NCBI GenBank assembly: GCA_021793155.1
Contig: JAJYTF010000030.1
Location: 1 to 57,732 of the forward strand
Length of the DNA: 57,732 nt
Direction of reading: 5' to 3'
Origin: Pseudomonadota bacterium
GTDB lineage: Bacteria > Pseudomonadota > Alphaproteobacteria > Rhodospirillales > Magnetospirillaceae
Shown here: positions 38,153 through 47,639 of the stretch, in pieces
How the letters are laid out: each line of letters begins with the position of its first letter
Numbering within the stretch: position 1 is the stretch's first letter
The notes under the pieces: model-generated
What the model was told of the DNA's origin: nothing
Seen by the model: only the letters and a program-made list of their open reading frames with translations
Database searches by the model: none
Made by a program: the position numbers and the translations under genes

Positions 38153-38620
38153 TTACCCCATTGCTTGGTTGGAGAGGACCGCCGCCGGATCCTCGGGTTG
38201 ATAGGTGGTCAATTGGGCGACCGCCAGTTCCTCGCCGTCCTCGGCCCGAATCACACAGTCGAAAACCGCCATCCCGCCCTCGCGGAACACCAGCGTCGCT
38301 CCGATCTGCAGGCGCTCACCCTCGGTAAACCAGGCGCGAGTCGCCCGGTAGCGGCGGGTGCCTAGCAGGAAGCCGAGAGCCGCCGGCCGGCCGGCAGCAT
38401 AGGCTTGGAGCCCGGCGTACAGGCCGCAAGCCTGGGCCATCCATTCGAGTCCGAGATGGGCCGGAATGCCTCGGCCCGGAACGAAGAAGCGGTCTTCGGG
38501 CCTCACCGTCAACGCCGCCGAAACCGCTTTGTCGTTTCCATTCAGCACTTCGTCGAGCAGCACCATCGGCGGATCGTGCGGGAGAAGATTTTCGGGCGAA
38601 CAGGAGCCGGCCCGCATCAT
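38153..38620 (-). CDS. apeP: Hotdog-fold 3-hydroxyacyl-ACP dehydratase (ApeP-like)
   Basis: A 155-residue protein of the ApeP/FabZ-like group: LLPHDPPMVLLDEVL near the N-terminus and IPAHLGLEWMAQACGLYAG, the active-site helix region. It would dehydrate beta-hydroxyacyl-ACP to give the conjugated double bonds of the polyene, working with the ApeI-like protein. The start overlaps the upstream ketosynthase stop by 4 bp. Confidence 0.85.
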   Translation of the reverse strand: MMRAGSCSPENLLPHDPPMVLLDEVLNGNDKAVSAALTVRPEDRFFVPGRGIPAHLGLEWMAQACGLYAGLQAYAAGRPAALGFLLGTRRYRATRAWFTEGERLQIGATLVFREGGMAVFDCVIRAEDGEELAVAQLTTYQPEDPAAVLSNQAMG

Positions 38621-39798
38621 CCACGCCCCAGGATCAGGGAGACGTTGCTGCCGCCAAAGCCGAAGGAGTTACTCAACATAGCAAGATTGGGCCGTTCCGG
38701 CAGCGGCATGCCGGGTCGGACCAGGGCGAGACGCGGAAGTAGCGGATCCGCACATCCATCCCACAGATGCGGCGGCAATACGCCAAGACCCTGGTCCTGG
38801 GCCAAAGCCAACCACAAGAAGGCCGCCTCCACGCCACCGGTCGCCCCTAGCATGTGGCCGGTCATACCCTTGGTGGAGCTGCACGGTACGGCGGGCGGAA
38901 ACAGGCTTGCCACAGCCTTGCTTTCCATGGCGTCGTTCAATGGCGTCCCCGTGCCGTGGAGATTGACATAGGCGATGTCATCGGGCCGAAGGGCGGCATC
39001 GGCCAGTGCCTGGGCCATGGTGTCGCGGGCGCCGGCGCCTTCCGGATTGGGGGCGGTGGGATGATGAGCATCCGAGGTTTCGCCAATCCCCAGTAAGACC
39101 ACCGGACCGGGGTCGGTCGACAGAAGGAAGGCTGCCGCTCCTTCGCCGATGGTGATCCCGTCGCGATGCGCGCTGAAGGGGTTGCATCGCCCTTTGGACA
39201 AGGCTTCCAAGGCGCCGAAACCGTTCAGTGTCAAACGGCACAATGTGTCCGCGCCGCCGACCACCGCGGCGTCGGCCAATCCGGCGCGGATCAGGCGCCG
39301 TGCGGCGGCGAACACCTTAGCGCTCGACGAGCAGGCGGTGGCCACCGTGTAGGCAGGGCCGGATAAGCCGAGGACGCGGGCCGCGAACATACCGATGCTG
39401 CCGGTTTCCTGTTGCCGATAGTGAAACGCCGCCGGCCAGGCGCCGTCGTGGCGTCTGGCCGCCAAAGCCGCTTCGCCGTCGGCTATGCCGGAGGTGCTGG
39501 TCCCCAGCACGACGGCGACGCGGTGGCGGCCATAATGGTCGGCGGCAGCGGCGATAGCCGGAGCGATTTGCCGGAGCGCCGCCAGCATCAGCCGGTTGTT
39601 GCGGCAATCCAAGCCAGCGGCCTCCGGCGGCGGCGCGGGAAGATCGGCTTCGACCGCGCCGACGAGCAAGGTGCGGCCGTGGATTAGGTCGGAACGTTTG
39701 ACGAACATCGCCCGGCCGCCGGCAAGGCTGTCCGCAACCTCGGCGCGATTATTCCCAAGCGGACAGATGACGCCGCAGTCGTTTACGAAAAGCCTCAT
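38617..39798 (-). CDS. apeO: Beta-ketoacyl-ACP synthase of aryl polyene cluster (ApeO-like)
   Basis: A 393-residue FabF-type ketosynthase. The catalytic cysteine is in ATACSSSAKV, the histidines in LHGTGTPLND and GMTGHMLGATGG, and the C-terminal NSFGFGGSNVSLIL is standard. In characterised APE pathways ApeO pairs with the chain-length factor ApeC for repeated elongation. ATG 39798 overlaps the DUF3261 stop by 4 bp. The role is assigned from gene order. Confidence 0.82.
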   Translation of the reverse strand: MRLFVNDCGVICPLGNNRAEVADSLAGGRAMFVKRSDLIHGRTLLVGAVEADLPAPPPEAAGLDCRNNRLMLAALRQIAPAIAAAADHYGRHRVAVVLGTSTSGIADGEAALAARRHDGAWPAAFHYRQQETGSIGMFAARVLGLSGPAYTVATACSSSAKVFAAARRLIRAGLADAAVVGGADTLCRLTLNGFGALEALSKGRCNPFSAHRDGITIGEGAAAFLLSTDPGPVVLLGIGETSDAHHPTAPNPEGAGARDTMAQALADAALRPDDIAYVNLHGTGTPLNDAMESKAVASLFPPAVPCSSTKGMTGHMLGATGGVEAAFLWLALAQDQGLGVLPPHLWDGCADPLLPRLALVRPGMPLPERPNLAMLSNSFGFGGSNVSLILGRG

Positions 39799-40403
39799 CG
39801 GTGGGTCTCCACCGACTGGACATCGAGTTCGTAGTCCCACGCGAAATTGCTGAAGGTAAGCTTCCCGTTCCACGGATCGGCGGCGGAGTAGTCGGCGCGG
39901 ATCACCTCCTTGCCGTCCGCCGAGATCGAGCGAAAACGCGCACCCGCCGCCAATCCCCCGCCGGAGGGGCCGAGAGCCCGCCGCAGGATCGCTTCCGGCC
40001 AATAGAGAATCACCATGTCGGCCAGCATGTTTTCCGGCCGCAATTGTTCCGGCAGCCAGGGCGCGCGCTCGGCACGGAACCCCTGCTCGGTCCATTCCAC
40101 CGTCACCGCCCGTCGCCCCATAGTGTCGAGTCCAACCAGCAGAACCCGTTCCGGCGTCGCGCTTACATGACCCTCGAAAGCGAATGTCTGCCCGCCGTAA
40201 TGGGCGGTCACCAGCTGCGACGCTTCGAGGCTGCGCCCCAGCTCCGACGGTTTGGGCAGGGCGAGGGCTAGGCCGGGAGCGATGCGGATGGCCTTCGACG
40301 GCGGGGTCTCCGCCGGCCGCTCGGCGGTACAAGCGACAACGGCCAGGGCGATCACGGCGGCGATAAGGACCCTCGGTGACAAGAACTTACCCCCCTTCGT
40401 CAT
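39795..40403 (-). CDS. DUF3261 lipoprotein of aryl polyene cluster
   Basis: A 202-residue lipoprotein (lipobox ALAVVAC at about residue 24) with FAFEGHVSATPERVLLVGLD and MLADMVILYWP, matching the DUF3261 family that accompanies APE and related lipid clusters. It probably sits in the outer membrane and takes part in delivering the aryl polyene lipid with the LolA-like and MMPL proteins. ATG 40403 follows a GGGGGTAAG stretch; a 48-bp gap separates it from the exporter gene, the longest inside the operon. Confidence 0.78.
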   Translation of the reverse strand: MTKGGKFLSPRVLIAAVIALAVVACTAERPAETPPSKAIRIAPGLALALPKPSELGRSLEASQLVTAHYGGQTFAFEGHVSATPERVLLVGLDTMGRRAVTVEWTEQGFRAERAPWLPEQLRPENMLADMVILYWPEAILRRALGPSGGGLAAGARFRSISADGKEVIRADYSAADPWNGKLTFSNFAWDYELDVQSVETHR

Positions 40404-40451
40404 CGGGCGTCCGAGAATACACCATCCATTGCGGGTAAATAGCCACAACGA

Positions 40452-42740
40452 TTATTCTTTCCGGCGCGCCATCGGAGCCAGCAGGAAGCACAGCAGGATG
40501 CCGACCAGCATGGTGGCGCCGAAGGCATGGACCGCCGCGACCCGGCTCAGGGCCAAAAGACCGAAGGACATCAGCGCCGTACAGGCGGCAAGGGCCACTG
40601 CTAGCATGGTGACCCGCTTTCGTTCTTCCGAGGTTTCCGCACAGAACACCGCATAATCGACGCCGATGGACAGCACCAGGACCAGTGCCATCGCGTCGAA
40701 AAAGGTGAAGGGCGCGCCGCCCAGGGCCCGCAGCGCCGGCGCCAAGGACACCGCCAGAGCGGGCGGCAGCATGACCCGCATGCCTTCGGCGATGCCATAG
40801 CGCCAGGCCAGCAGCGGTGCCATCAGGAGTGCGGAGAGCGCAAGCAACCCGGCGGCGCGAAGTCGATATTTACCCAGCAGGAGGCTGAACTGCCTGGCTG
40901 GATCCACAAACCGCACGCCTGCCAGGCCGTCGGCGGCTGCCTCCACCGTTTCCGGGCGGGCGACGCCGTCCAGCGTCACGACATGCAGGCCCGGCGCAAG
41001 CACCAGCAGCGACAGGAACGGCAGCGCCCCGTTCCGCTTCGCCACCTCGGCCAGGGTGAGCGCCGGTCCGTCCTGGTCGGCTACCGGCGGCGGCTCGGCG
41101 AGGCCAAGGCGGGCAGCGTGCTCGGCCAGCAAGGGCGCAAGCTGTTCGGCGACGAGCCGGCGATTGTCGTGCTGCCGCACCGCCGACGGGACATACTGAG
41201 CAGGCGCCTGAAACCCGGCGAGAGCCCCGGCCGCCACCAGGGGGCGCAGCTTCTCGGCCAAGGCCTCTTCCTCGATCAGCGCCGCTTCGTCGTCATTCGC
41301 CTGAACGAGGAAGAACTGGCTGCTTGCCGCGGCCCCGATCAGCCGCTGGATCTGCTCCTGCTCGGCCACCAGATGGGGAGACAGCGCCTGCATCCGCCGC
41401 ACCTCGTCGTCGGTCTGCATGCGGCCATATCCGGCGATCCCGAGGAGGACAGCCACGCCGAGCAGGCCGAGGCGCAGGCGATGCCACCGAGGGTGCTGCC
41501 AGAACGACAGGACGGAGCCGGCTAGTTCCAGCATGCCGACACCGTGACGGGGCCGCCGGCCATGATCGAGGCGGGGCAGCCACAACACCACGGTCAACCA
41601 GGCGGCCACCAGCCCCACCGCCGAAAATGCGGCGATCTGATGCAAGCCGGGGAACGGAGCGAGGAACAAGGTGAGATAGCCGATCACCGTCGTCGCGGTG
41701 CCCAGGCCGATCCCTATGAACACCCGCCTGAGTCGCGCCGCCGGCGGCGCCTCGGCTGCGAAGATTTCGGTGCAGTATTGCAGCGAATAGTCTACCGCCA
41801 CGCCGATCAGGCTGACGCCGAACAGCAACGCGCCGACATGCAGCTCGCCAAAAGCCCACAGGCTGGCGGCCAATGCCGTTCCCACACCGACGGCGATGAC
41901 CAGCAGGCTCAGCCCCAAGGGCGCGAGCGCTCGGTATGCGGCCAGGATCAGCAATACAGTGCCGAGCGTGGACAGAATGCCGATGGTGGAGGTCTCTCCC
42001 ATCGCCTCCTCGGCCCCGGCCTGGGCGAAGAACACCGCCCCGAGCCGCCGCAGCTTGAGCCCGGGGTCGGCTGTTCGCAGCCCCTCGAGATCGAGAGCGG
42101 CGGTCAATCGCCGCTGCAGGTCGAGGGCGTAAGGTTCTCCGGTCAGCCGCGCGGCCACTAGCACCCAGGTGGCCCCCTCATCGCTCACCGAAAGCATGCC
42201 GTCGTCCAGAGCCAGTTTGGACAGCGGCATGGGCAGGCCGGAAAAGAACGGCGGCATCAGCAGGAACGGGTCGTTGCGCAGCAACTGCGCGTCGGCCAGG
42301 CCGAAGAAACCGTAGGCCTGCGACAGGGCGCGCAACGCCAGCTCACGGCCTTTGCCCTGTTGCAGGCGGCGACGGTCGTCGTCGGACAAGAGGCCGCTGC
42401 GGTACGGGAAATAAAGGGCCCCCAGCTTATGCAGGTGATCCTCGTCCAACCCCGCAGTCGTGATCTCCGCCAACCCCGACGATTCCAGCCGCCGGGTCAA
42501 CTCGGCGGCAGCGGCGCGGGCCCGGGCGCGGTTGGTATGGCCGACCAGCAGCACCAGTCTCTGCGACAGGGCGCGGCTGACCATGCCGGTGGCCCGATCG
42601 AACCCCGGATCCTGTTCCTCGCGCGGCAGCAAGGCCATCAGGTCGGTGCGGAAGGCCAGGCCGTGGTCAACCCGCCAAGCCAGATATGCGCCGGCAACGA
42701 TCACTACCGCCAGCCACAGGAGGGCGAAGACCCGGCTCAT
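40452..42740 (-). CDS. MMPL/RND-type lipid exporter of aryl polyene cluster
   Basis: A 762-residue inner-membrane protein with two sets of about six helices and large periplasmic loops: FRTDLMALLPREEQD in the first loop, GVSLIGVAVDYSLQY in the first helical bundle and VLVLSIGVDYAVFCAE in the second. It is a member of the MMPL superfamily (COG4258-like) that moves lipids outward using the proton gradient. The start overlaps the LolA-like gene by 4 bp. Expected substrate: the aryl polyene lipid. Confidence 0.87.
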   Translation of the reverse strand: MSRVFALLWLAVVIVAGAYLAWRVDHGLAFRTDLMALLPREEQDPGFDRATGMVSRALSQRLVLLVGHTNRARARAAAAELTRRLESSGLAEITTAGLDEDHLHKLGALYFPYRSGLLSDDDRRRLQQGKGRELALRALSQAYGFFGLADAQLLRNDPFLLMPPFFSGLPMPLSKLALDDGMLSVSDEGATWVLVAARLTGEPYALDLQRRLTAALDLEGLRTADPGLKLRRLGAVFFAQAGAEEAMGETSTIGILSTLGTVLLILAAYRALAPLGLSLLVIAVGVGTALAASLWAFGELHVGALLFGVSLIGVAVDYSLQYCTEIFAAEAPPAARLRRVFIGIGLGTATTVIGYLTLFLAPFPGLHQIAAFSAVGLVAAWLTVVLWLPRLDHGRRPRHGVGMLELAGSVLSFWQHPRWHRLRLGLLGVAVLLGIAGYGRMQTDDEVRRMQALSPHLVAEQEQIQRLIGAAASSQFFLVQANDDEAALIEEEALAEKLRPLVAAGALAGFQAPAQYVPSAVRQHDNRRLVAEQLAPLLAEHAARLGLAEPPPVADQDGPALTLAEVAKRNGALPFLSLLVLAPGLHVVTLDGVARPETVEAAADGLAGVRFVDPARQFSLLLGKYRLRAAGLLALSALLMAPLLAWRYGIAEGMRVMLPPALAVSLAPALRALGGAPFTFFDAMALVLVLSIGVDYAVFCAETSEERKRVTMLAVALAACTALMSFGLLALSRVAAVHAFGATMLVGILLCFLLAPMARRKE

Positions 42741-43342
42741 TTGGCCAGAGTGCCGAGGGCTCGCGCCTCGTCGGCGGACAGTGGCCCGGCGGACAGCGCT
42801 TGGTCGAGGAACGCCAGGTCTTCGCTGTCGCCGTCAGCTTTGGCGATGTCCACCGTCTCGACATACCGGGCACCCTTGGCAATGATGCTGCGGAATGGGA
42901 TGCCCGCGTCATCGCGCCGGCGGGGGCTGAGGACAACCCGCCATGCCTCGTCGTCGCCCGAGCGGGTCACTTCAAAGTCGCCGGCCAGGGCTCGCCAGTC
43001 GCCGGCGAGGGCCCCCCCGAGCATATCGTACAGCCGCGCCAGGAACGGCAGGCGGGCTGACGGCAGGCGTATCGTCTCCGTCTCGCCCACATTCTGCACC
43101 AGTCCGGCGGCGGTGATCACCGTGGTTACGGCGAATGGGGTCTCGGCGCGCCAGATCAGTCCCTTGCCCGGCGCTAGGACGAAGCGGCCTTCCGAGCGCA
43201 AAGGAGCGGAAAAGCCCTTCAGATGCCTTTGCTGCACGAAGCGGCCGCGCAGCACTTGGCCGGTTTCCAGCACACCGTTTGGGCCCGCCGCCTGGGTAGC
43301 CAAGGGAAAAAGGCAAAGCAGCGCCAGCAGGAAGCGCCGCAT
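42737..43342 (-). CDS. LolA-like periplasmic carrier of aryl polyene cluster
   Basis: A 201-residue protein with a signal peptide (MRRFLLALLCLFPLATQA). The mature part resembles LolA outer-membrane lipoprotein carriers: VLRGRFVQQRHLKGFSAPL, EGRFVLAPGKGLIWRAETPF. It probably ferries lipid-linked product across the periplasm. ATG 43342 overlaps the thioesterase stop (TAATG). It is distinct from housekeeping LolA, which is normally encoded elsewhere. Confidence 0.82.
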   Translation of the reverse strand: MRRFLLALLCLFPLATQAAGPNGVLETGQVLRGRFVQQRHLKGFSAPLRSEGRFVLAPGKGLIWRAETPFAVTTVITAAGLVQNVGETETIRLPSARLPFLARLYDMLGGALAGDWRALAGDFEVTRSGDDEAWRVVLSPRRRDDAGIPFRSIIAKGARYVETVDIAKADGDSEDLAFLDQALSAGPLSADEARALGTLAK

Positions 43343-43749
43343 TACGCGATCTCTCGCAGCCGACCGGTCAACGCCGGCGGGCTTTCCAGCAACATTTCTC
43401 CGGTGTCGAGGCGCACCGCCACTTGTACCGTCGTCGCCTTGGTCAGGACTTCGCCGGAGGCGCGGTCGAAAATACGGTAGTCGATCCGCAGTCGGTTTTC
43501 GAACTCCGCCAGGGTGGCGGTGACTTGAATCTCCTGGCCGAAGCGGACCGGACGCACATATTTGATCCGCAAGTCGACGATGGGCCAGGCAAAGCCCGAT
43601 TCGCCCATCTGCCGATAATTGTAACCGATGCAGTCGAGCAGAGCGCAGCGCGCCTGTTCGAGATAGCGCGCATAATTGCCGTGCCACACCACGTGCATCG
43701 GGTCGACGTCGTAAAACTGCACTTGGATGACCACTTGGGCGGAAAGCAT
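43342..43749 (-). CDS. Acyl-CoA/ACP thioesterase, 4-hydroxybenzoyl-CoA type (ApeK-like)
   Basis: A 135-residue hotdog thioesterase. The catalytic block is VQFYDVDPMHVVWHGNYARY with the active aspartate, followed by RPVRFGQEIQV. It may release the finished polyene or clear stalled acyl-ACPs. ATG 43749 has GAGAGGT before it; an in-frame ATG at 43764 overlapping the preceding stop is an alternative. It matches the thioesterase gene seen at this place in APE operons. Confidence 0.82.
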   Translation of the reverse strand: MLSAQVVIQVQFYDVDPMHVVWHGNYARYLEQARCALLDCIGYNYRQMGESGFAWPIVDLRIKYVRPVRFGQEIQVTATLAEFENRLRIDYRIFDRASGEVLTKATTVQVAVRLDTGEMLLESPPALTGRLREIA

Positions 43750-43757
43750 CGGACCTC

Positions 43758-45398
43758 TCAGCATGCCCAGAAATCGAAGAAGTTGAACCACTGGTAAGGC
43801 GCCTTGCGAACATAGCCCTCCAGCTGCTCGGCGTAACGGCCGACGCACTGCTGCAAGGCGGCTTCCCGACGGGCGCGCGGCAAGGCGACCCGCTCTGCGA
43901 AGGGCTCCAGGGCGAGGCGCCACCGGTCGCCATCCTTCAGGCAAAAAAGCAGATAGACCGGGCAGCCGAGGAGCGCCGCGAGGATCCACGGACCGTGGGA
44001 GAACGGCGCGGCGGCCCCGAGGAACCGGGCTAGGCCAACCCGGCCGGTGCTGCCCACCGGAATTCGGTCGCCGGCGATGACCACCCAGTCGCCGTGCTCG
44101 ACGCGTTCCTTCAGGGCGATGGCGGTGTCGGGACCGATATTGGTCACTTCCACCAGGGTCATCGCTGATTCGGGGTTGAACTCGGACAGCACCCGGTTGT
44201 AGTTGGCGGCATGGCGGGTGTGCACGAGCACGGTCAGGCGGGCTCTCGTCGCCTCGTCGAGGGTCGCCCGGGCCAAGTCGGCATTTCCCAGATGAGCGAC
44301 CACGAGCAGCGCTCCGCGGCCGTCCTTGGCGGCCGCCTCGAGCGTTTCCGGTGTGTCCACCACGACCGCGCTGCGGGCACCGCCGCCGGACCAAGCGATG
44401 AAGGTGTCGAGCACCCGGCCGGCGAAGCCGAGGAAGTGCCGGTAGCCTTCCAGGAGCGTAGCCGGGCGGCCGAATGCGCGCCCGAGAAAGACGCGCGATG
44501 CTTCGCGCTGCTCGCGACCAGTCAGGAAAAACCAGGCGACGATAGGAGCCATGACCGCCATGCAGCCTTGCCGCCCCAACAGCCGGTACGCCAGCGCGCA
44601 AAAACGCAGACCCCAATAGGCCCCACGTTCCGCTAGGTTCGCCCAATGGTGCGGCGGCTCGGCCGGTACCGGCGGCCGGGCGGCTGCGCGGCCTGCGAGG
44701 CGCCACAGCATCTCGACCACCAACCGCGTATGCATCCAGCTGATCCGCAAGTTGTCGTGCCACAGGTCGAAATTAGAGCTGTTATCCGGCGGATAGATCA
44801 CCTTGACCGGCAGCGTCACTACCGCCGTGCCTCGCCACATCAGGCGGACCAAGACATCGGTGTCAAAATCCATGCGCCGGCCAACGTTTTCCGCCTCCAG
44901 CAACGCCCGCACGGCCACCAGCGGATAGACGCGAAAGCCGCACATGCTGTCGATGATCCGCAGATTGAGCGTTTCGATCGCCACCCAGAAATGGGTGATC
45001 CAGCGCCCGATCTTGCGGCCGGCGGGAACTGAGCAGTCGTATTGCGGCTGCCCGGTGACGAGGGCATCGGGATGCGCTTCGGCAAGGGCCAGCATGGCGG
45101 GGAGCGCGTTCAGATCGTGCTGGCCGTCGGCATCTACCTGCAGGGCGTGAGTGAACCCCGCGCGTTCGGCCAGCCGGAACCCTTCGATCACGGCGCCGCC
45201 CTTGCCCTGATTGGCCGCCAAGCGATACACCACCACGCTTGCGGCCGGGTCATGGAGGCCGGCGATAACCGATGCGGCCGGCTCGGTACTGCCGTCATCG
45301 ACGACGAATACCGGCAGGCCGGCTTGCTGCAGGCGAGCGACAACTTGATTGATGGCTTTCCAATGGTTGTAGGAGGGAATGACGGCACAGACCCTCAT
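43758..45398 (-). CDS. Fused glycosyltransferase family 2/lauroyl-type acyltransferase (ApeJ-like)
   Basis: A 546-residue fusion. Residues 1-230 or so are a GT2 domain (VCAVIPSYNH, VVDDGSTE, VDADGQHD with the metal-binding DxD). Residues from about 260 resemble LpxL/HtrB acyltransferases (AHLGNADLA with the catalytic His and GDRIPVGSTGRV). In APE clusters this fusion is thought to attach sugar and acyl groups to the membrane-anchored product. ATG 45398 overlaps the dehydratase stop by 4 bp, which sets the start; upstream in-frame sequence is discarded. Confidence 0.86.
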   Translation of the reverse strand: MRVCAVIPSYNHWKAINQVVARLQQAGLPVFVVDDGSTEPAASVIAGLHDPAASVVVYRLAANQGKGGAVIEGFRLAERAGFTHALQVDADGQHDLNALPAMLALAEAHPDALVTGQPQYDCSVPAGRKIGRWITHFWVAIETLNLRIIDSMCGFRVYPLVAVRALLEAENVGRRMDFDTDVLVRLMWRGTAVVTLPVKVIYPPDNSSNFDLWHDNLRISWMHTRLVVEMLWRLAGRAAARPPVPAEPPHHWANLAERGAYWGLRFCALAYRLLGRQGCMAVMAPIVAWFFLTGREQREASRVFLGRAFGRPATLLEGYRHFLGFAGRVLDTFIAWSGGGARSAVVVDTPETLEAAAKDGRGALLVVAHLGNADLARATLDEATRARLTVLVHTRHAANYNRVLSEFNPESAMTLVEVTNIGPDTAIALKERVEHGDWVVIAGDRIPVGSTGRVGLARFLGAAAPFSHGPWILAALLGCPVYLLFCLKDGDRWRLALEPFAERVALPRARREAALQQCVGRYAEQLEGYVRKAPYQWFNFFDFWAC

Positions 45399-45745
45399 GA
45401 TGCTTCCTCCAGCTTGATCCGGCCCGTCGAAGCGATCTCGCCATCGCACCGGTATTCGAAGGACAACGTGCCTTTGCTGCGATCGACGCGGAGCGTTAGG
45501 CTGAGCGGCTTCAGCGGCTGGATGACGCGGCGGAACTTGACCTGTAAGTCGGTAGCGGCAAGGCGCTCGGTTCCCAGCAGTTCGGCGGCCAACCGGACCG
45601 CCCAGTCGACCTGCACGACGCCGGGCAGGATCGGCTGATCGGGGAAATGGCCGGCGAACGCCGGGTGGTCGGTCGGCAGGCCCAGCTCCAGCACCGCCTC
45701 GTCGGCCTGCGGCTGATGAACCGCCAGCAGCTTTGGCGAGATCAT
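45395..45745 (-). CDS. apeI: FabA/FabZ-like dehydratase (ApeI-like)
   Basis: A 116-residue hotdog protein with the FabZ-type active-site stretch HFPDQPILPGVVQVDWA at about residues 32-48. Together with ApeP it should catalyse the dehydrations that create the polyene. ATG 45745 overlaps the ligase stop by 4 bp; residues further upstream in the frame are not used. Confidence 0.84.
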   Translation of the reverse strand: MISPKLLAVHQPQADEAVLELGLPTDHPAFAGHFPDQPILPGVVQVDWAVRLAAELLGTERLAATDLQVKFRRVIQPLKPLSLTLRVDRSKGTLSFEYRCDGEIASTGRIKLEEAS

Positions 45746-47061
45746 GCTGTGTCCTCGGTGAACAGCGCCGCCACATCGCGGTCGATACACTTACCCATCG
45801 CGCGGGCTGGCAGATGTTCGACAAAGCGCCACCGCTTGGGCCTGCCCGCCGGTTCGCAACGCGCGCTCATAGCGCTGCACAGCAGCCGGCCGAAGCGGAA
45901 CCCGCCCAGCGCCGCCAGCCGTTCCCGCCCCTCATCGGTCAGCACCACCGCCGCGGCCAGTCGGCCCGGCCGGCCGGGGAGCAGCACGGCGGCGGCGGCG
46001 GCGATCCAGGGCAGGGCAGCGAGCACCGCCTCGATCTCGGCCAAGCCGACGCGCTTGCCCTCAATCTTCACCACCCGGTCAGACCGCCCGAGGAACCGGA
46101 ACCCGCCCTGGCGGGGCTCGACCAGGTCGGCGGTTTCCGTCCAGCCGGGCACGTAAGGCGAGGACAGAGCGAGTCGGCCCTCGGCGTCGGCGCGCAGAAG
46201 ATTGCCGGGGAGCAGGGTCCAGTCTTCGTCGCCGCGCGCCTGGCGGCGCGTGGCGAAGGCTCCGGTTTCGGTGCTGCCGAAGATCTCGATGGGAAGACGG
46301 CCGAGGACTTGGTGCGCCTCGGCGGCGGCGGCGGCCGGTAGCGGCGCACCGGCCGAGAATACCGCGCTCGGCCGGTGCGCCTCGCGCAAAGCCGGAAGAC
46401 CGCCGGTCCGGGTGAGGTGGGCCGGGCTGGTGATCACTACGGCGCCCGGCGACAGAGCCGCCAACAGGGTTTCCCATACCTCATGGGTGCCGGTATCGAA
46501 CGGCCGCCCAGCAGCGAGCGGCCACAGCAGTTTGAACGTCAAGCCATAAAGATGCTGATGGGTCACCGTTGCCAGCACCGGTCCGCTGCCAAGCTCCCCG
46601 CCCCAGGCTCCATCAAGAGTGGCCAGTTCTCGCTCCAGCATGCCCAGCGTACGGGTCACCTGCTTCGGTACACCCGTGGTTCCCGAGGTGAAAAAGGTGA
46701 TCCGTGCCTGCTCGGGCTCGATGGGAGACAGTGGCAGCCCATGTTCCGCTGGGGGGCCGAGCAGTTCGTCGTCGACGATCCGATCGAACATGCCGGCCAG
46801 ACACGCCAGTGTGCCGGGCTGGCCGTTGGGCGGCAGCACCACCTCGGCGCCGGCATGCAGCAGGCCGAATAATCCGACAGCGAAGGCATGGCTATCTCGG
46901 CACAACAGAGCACCGCGGCGACAGTCGCGCAGGCGGAAGGCGGCGCAGGCGACCTCAGCGCGGAAACGGGCGAACGGGATAGTCTGGCCGTCGCATAGGG
47001 AAACCGGATGGCTGTCTGGCCGCCCTTCGGCCATCAGACCGGACAGAGTTCGCCAAATCAC
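45742..47061 (-). CDS. apeH: AMP-dependent acyl/aryl ligase (ApeH-like)
   Basis: A 439-residue ANL-family enzyme: P-loop FFTSGTTGVPKQVTRT, then EIFGSTETGAFATRRQ, SPYVPG and FLGRSDRVVKIEGKRV near the C-terminus. In known APE pathways ApeH adenylates the aryl starter acid and loads it onto an ACP. The GTG start at 47061 is chosen because it overlaps the preceding TGA (GTGA) and yields IWRTLSGLM; the longer upstream frame would overlap the membrane gene by 130 bp. Starter identity is unknown. Confidence 0.86.
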   Translation of the reverse strand: MIWRTLSGLMAEGRPDSHPVSLCDGQTIPFARFRAEVACAAFRLRDCRRGALLCRDSHAFAVGLFGLLHAGAEVVLPPNGQPGTLACLAGMFDRIVDDELLGPPAEHGLPLSPIEPEQARITFFTSGTTGVPKQVTRTLGMLERELATLDGAWGGELGSGPVLATVTHQHLYGLTFKLLWPLAAGRPFDTGTHEVWETLLAALSPGAVVITSPAHLTRTGGLPALREAHRPSAVFSAGAPLPAAAAAEAHQVLGRLPIEIFGSTETGAFATRRQARGDEDWTLLPGNLLRADAEGRLALSSPYVPGWTETADLVEPRQGGFRFLGRSDRVVKIEGKRVGLAEIEAVLAALPWIAAAAAVLLPGRPGRLAAAVVLTDEGRERLAALGGFRFGRLLCSAMSARCEPAGRPKRWRFVEHLPARAMGKCIDRDVAALFTEDTA

Positions 47062-47639
47062 GGCAAGGCCCGAGTATGGCGCCGGCGGACCGCCAGGCGC
47101 ACCAGGAATTCGGCGCCGAACAGCAGCCCCATGGCTAGGTATGACAGCAGCCCGTTCCATAAGGTCCATTGCTCGGGCGAACCCCACAGGGCAGTCGCCG
47201 CCGAAATTGCGGCGTTAGCTAGAAGGAAGGCCAGCCAAACCCAGGTGACCTTGCGCGTATAAGCGATCCCTTCCGGGCTGAGATCAGGCTCGGCCGTACG
47301 GGCGAACCGTTCGATCACCGTCGGTGGATAGCGCAGGGACAGCCCGAAAACGGCGGCGGCCGCCAAGCTGACTGCAATCGGATAGGCCTTCACCGCGGTC
47401 TGCTGGGACAGCAGCGACAAGGCCGCCAGCCCCAGAGCAGCCACCATGAAGGCGGCAAGCCAGCGGCGTCCATCCGCATGCCGGCGAAAACCCAGCATCC
47501 GCAGCGCCATCAACCCCAGGGCGAGCAGCAGCAAAACGGCGGGGCGCACCACCGCTAAGCCGAAATAAACGAGGAAAGGATAGGCGAGTCCACCGGCCAG
47601 CGCCAGCGCCAGCCACCCGCTAACAGCCGGCCGTCTCAT
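47058..47639 (-). CDS. COG4648-type membrane protein of aryl polyene cluster (ApeG-like)
   Basis: A 193-residue protein with about five hydrophobic helices, from residues 10-100 and again around 140-185 (KVTWVWLAFLLANAAIS, then YLAMGLLFGAEFLVR). The family occurs next to ACPs in APE clusters; its function is unknown, possibly organising synthesis at the membrane. The start overlaps the ACP gene by 20 bp. Confidence 0.78.
   Translation of the reverse strand: MRRPAVSGWLALALAGGLAYPFLVYFGLAVVRPAVLLLLALGLMALRMLGFRRHADGRRWLAAFMVAALGLAALSLLSQQTAVKAYPIAVSLAAAAVFGLSLRYPPTVIERFARTAEPDLSPEGIAYTRKVTWVWLAFLLANAAISAATALWGSPEQWTLWNGLLSYLAMGLLFGAEFLVRLAVRRRHTRALP

Noticed and set aside
42460-43523. Plus-strand frames opposite the exporter and LolA-like genes
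   Set aside because: Opposite strand of a tightly overlapped operon; no independent signals.
45742-47187. Longer N-terminus for the ApeH-like ligase from 47187
   Set aside because: It would overlap the membrane protein gene by 130 bp. The GTG at 47061 overlaps the preceding stop and begins at the conserved region.
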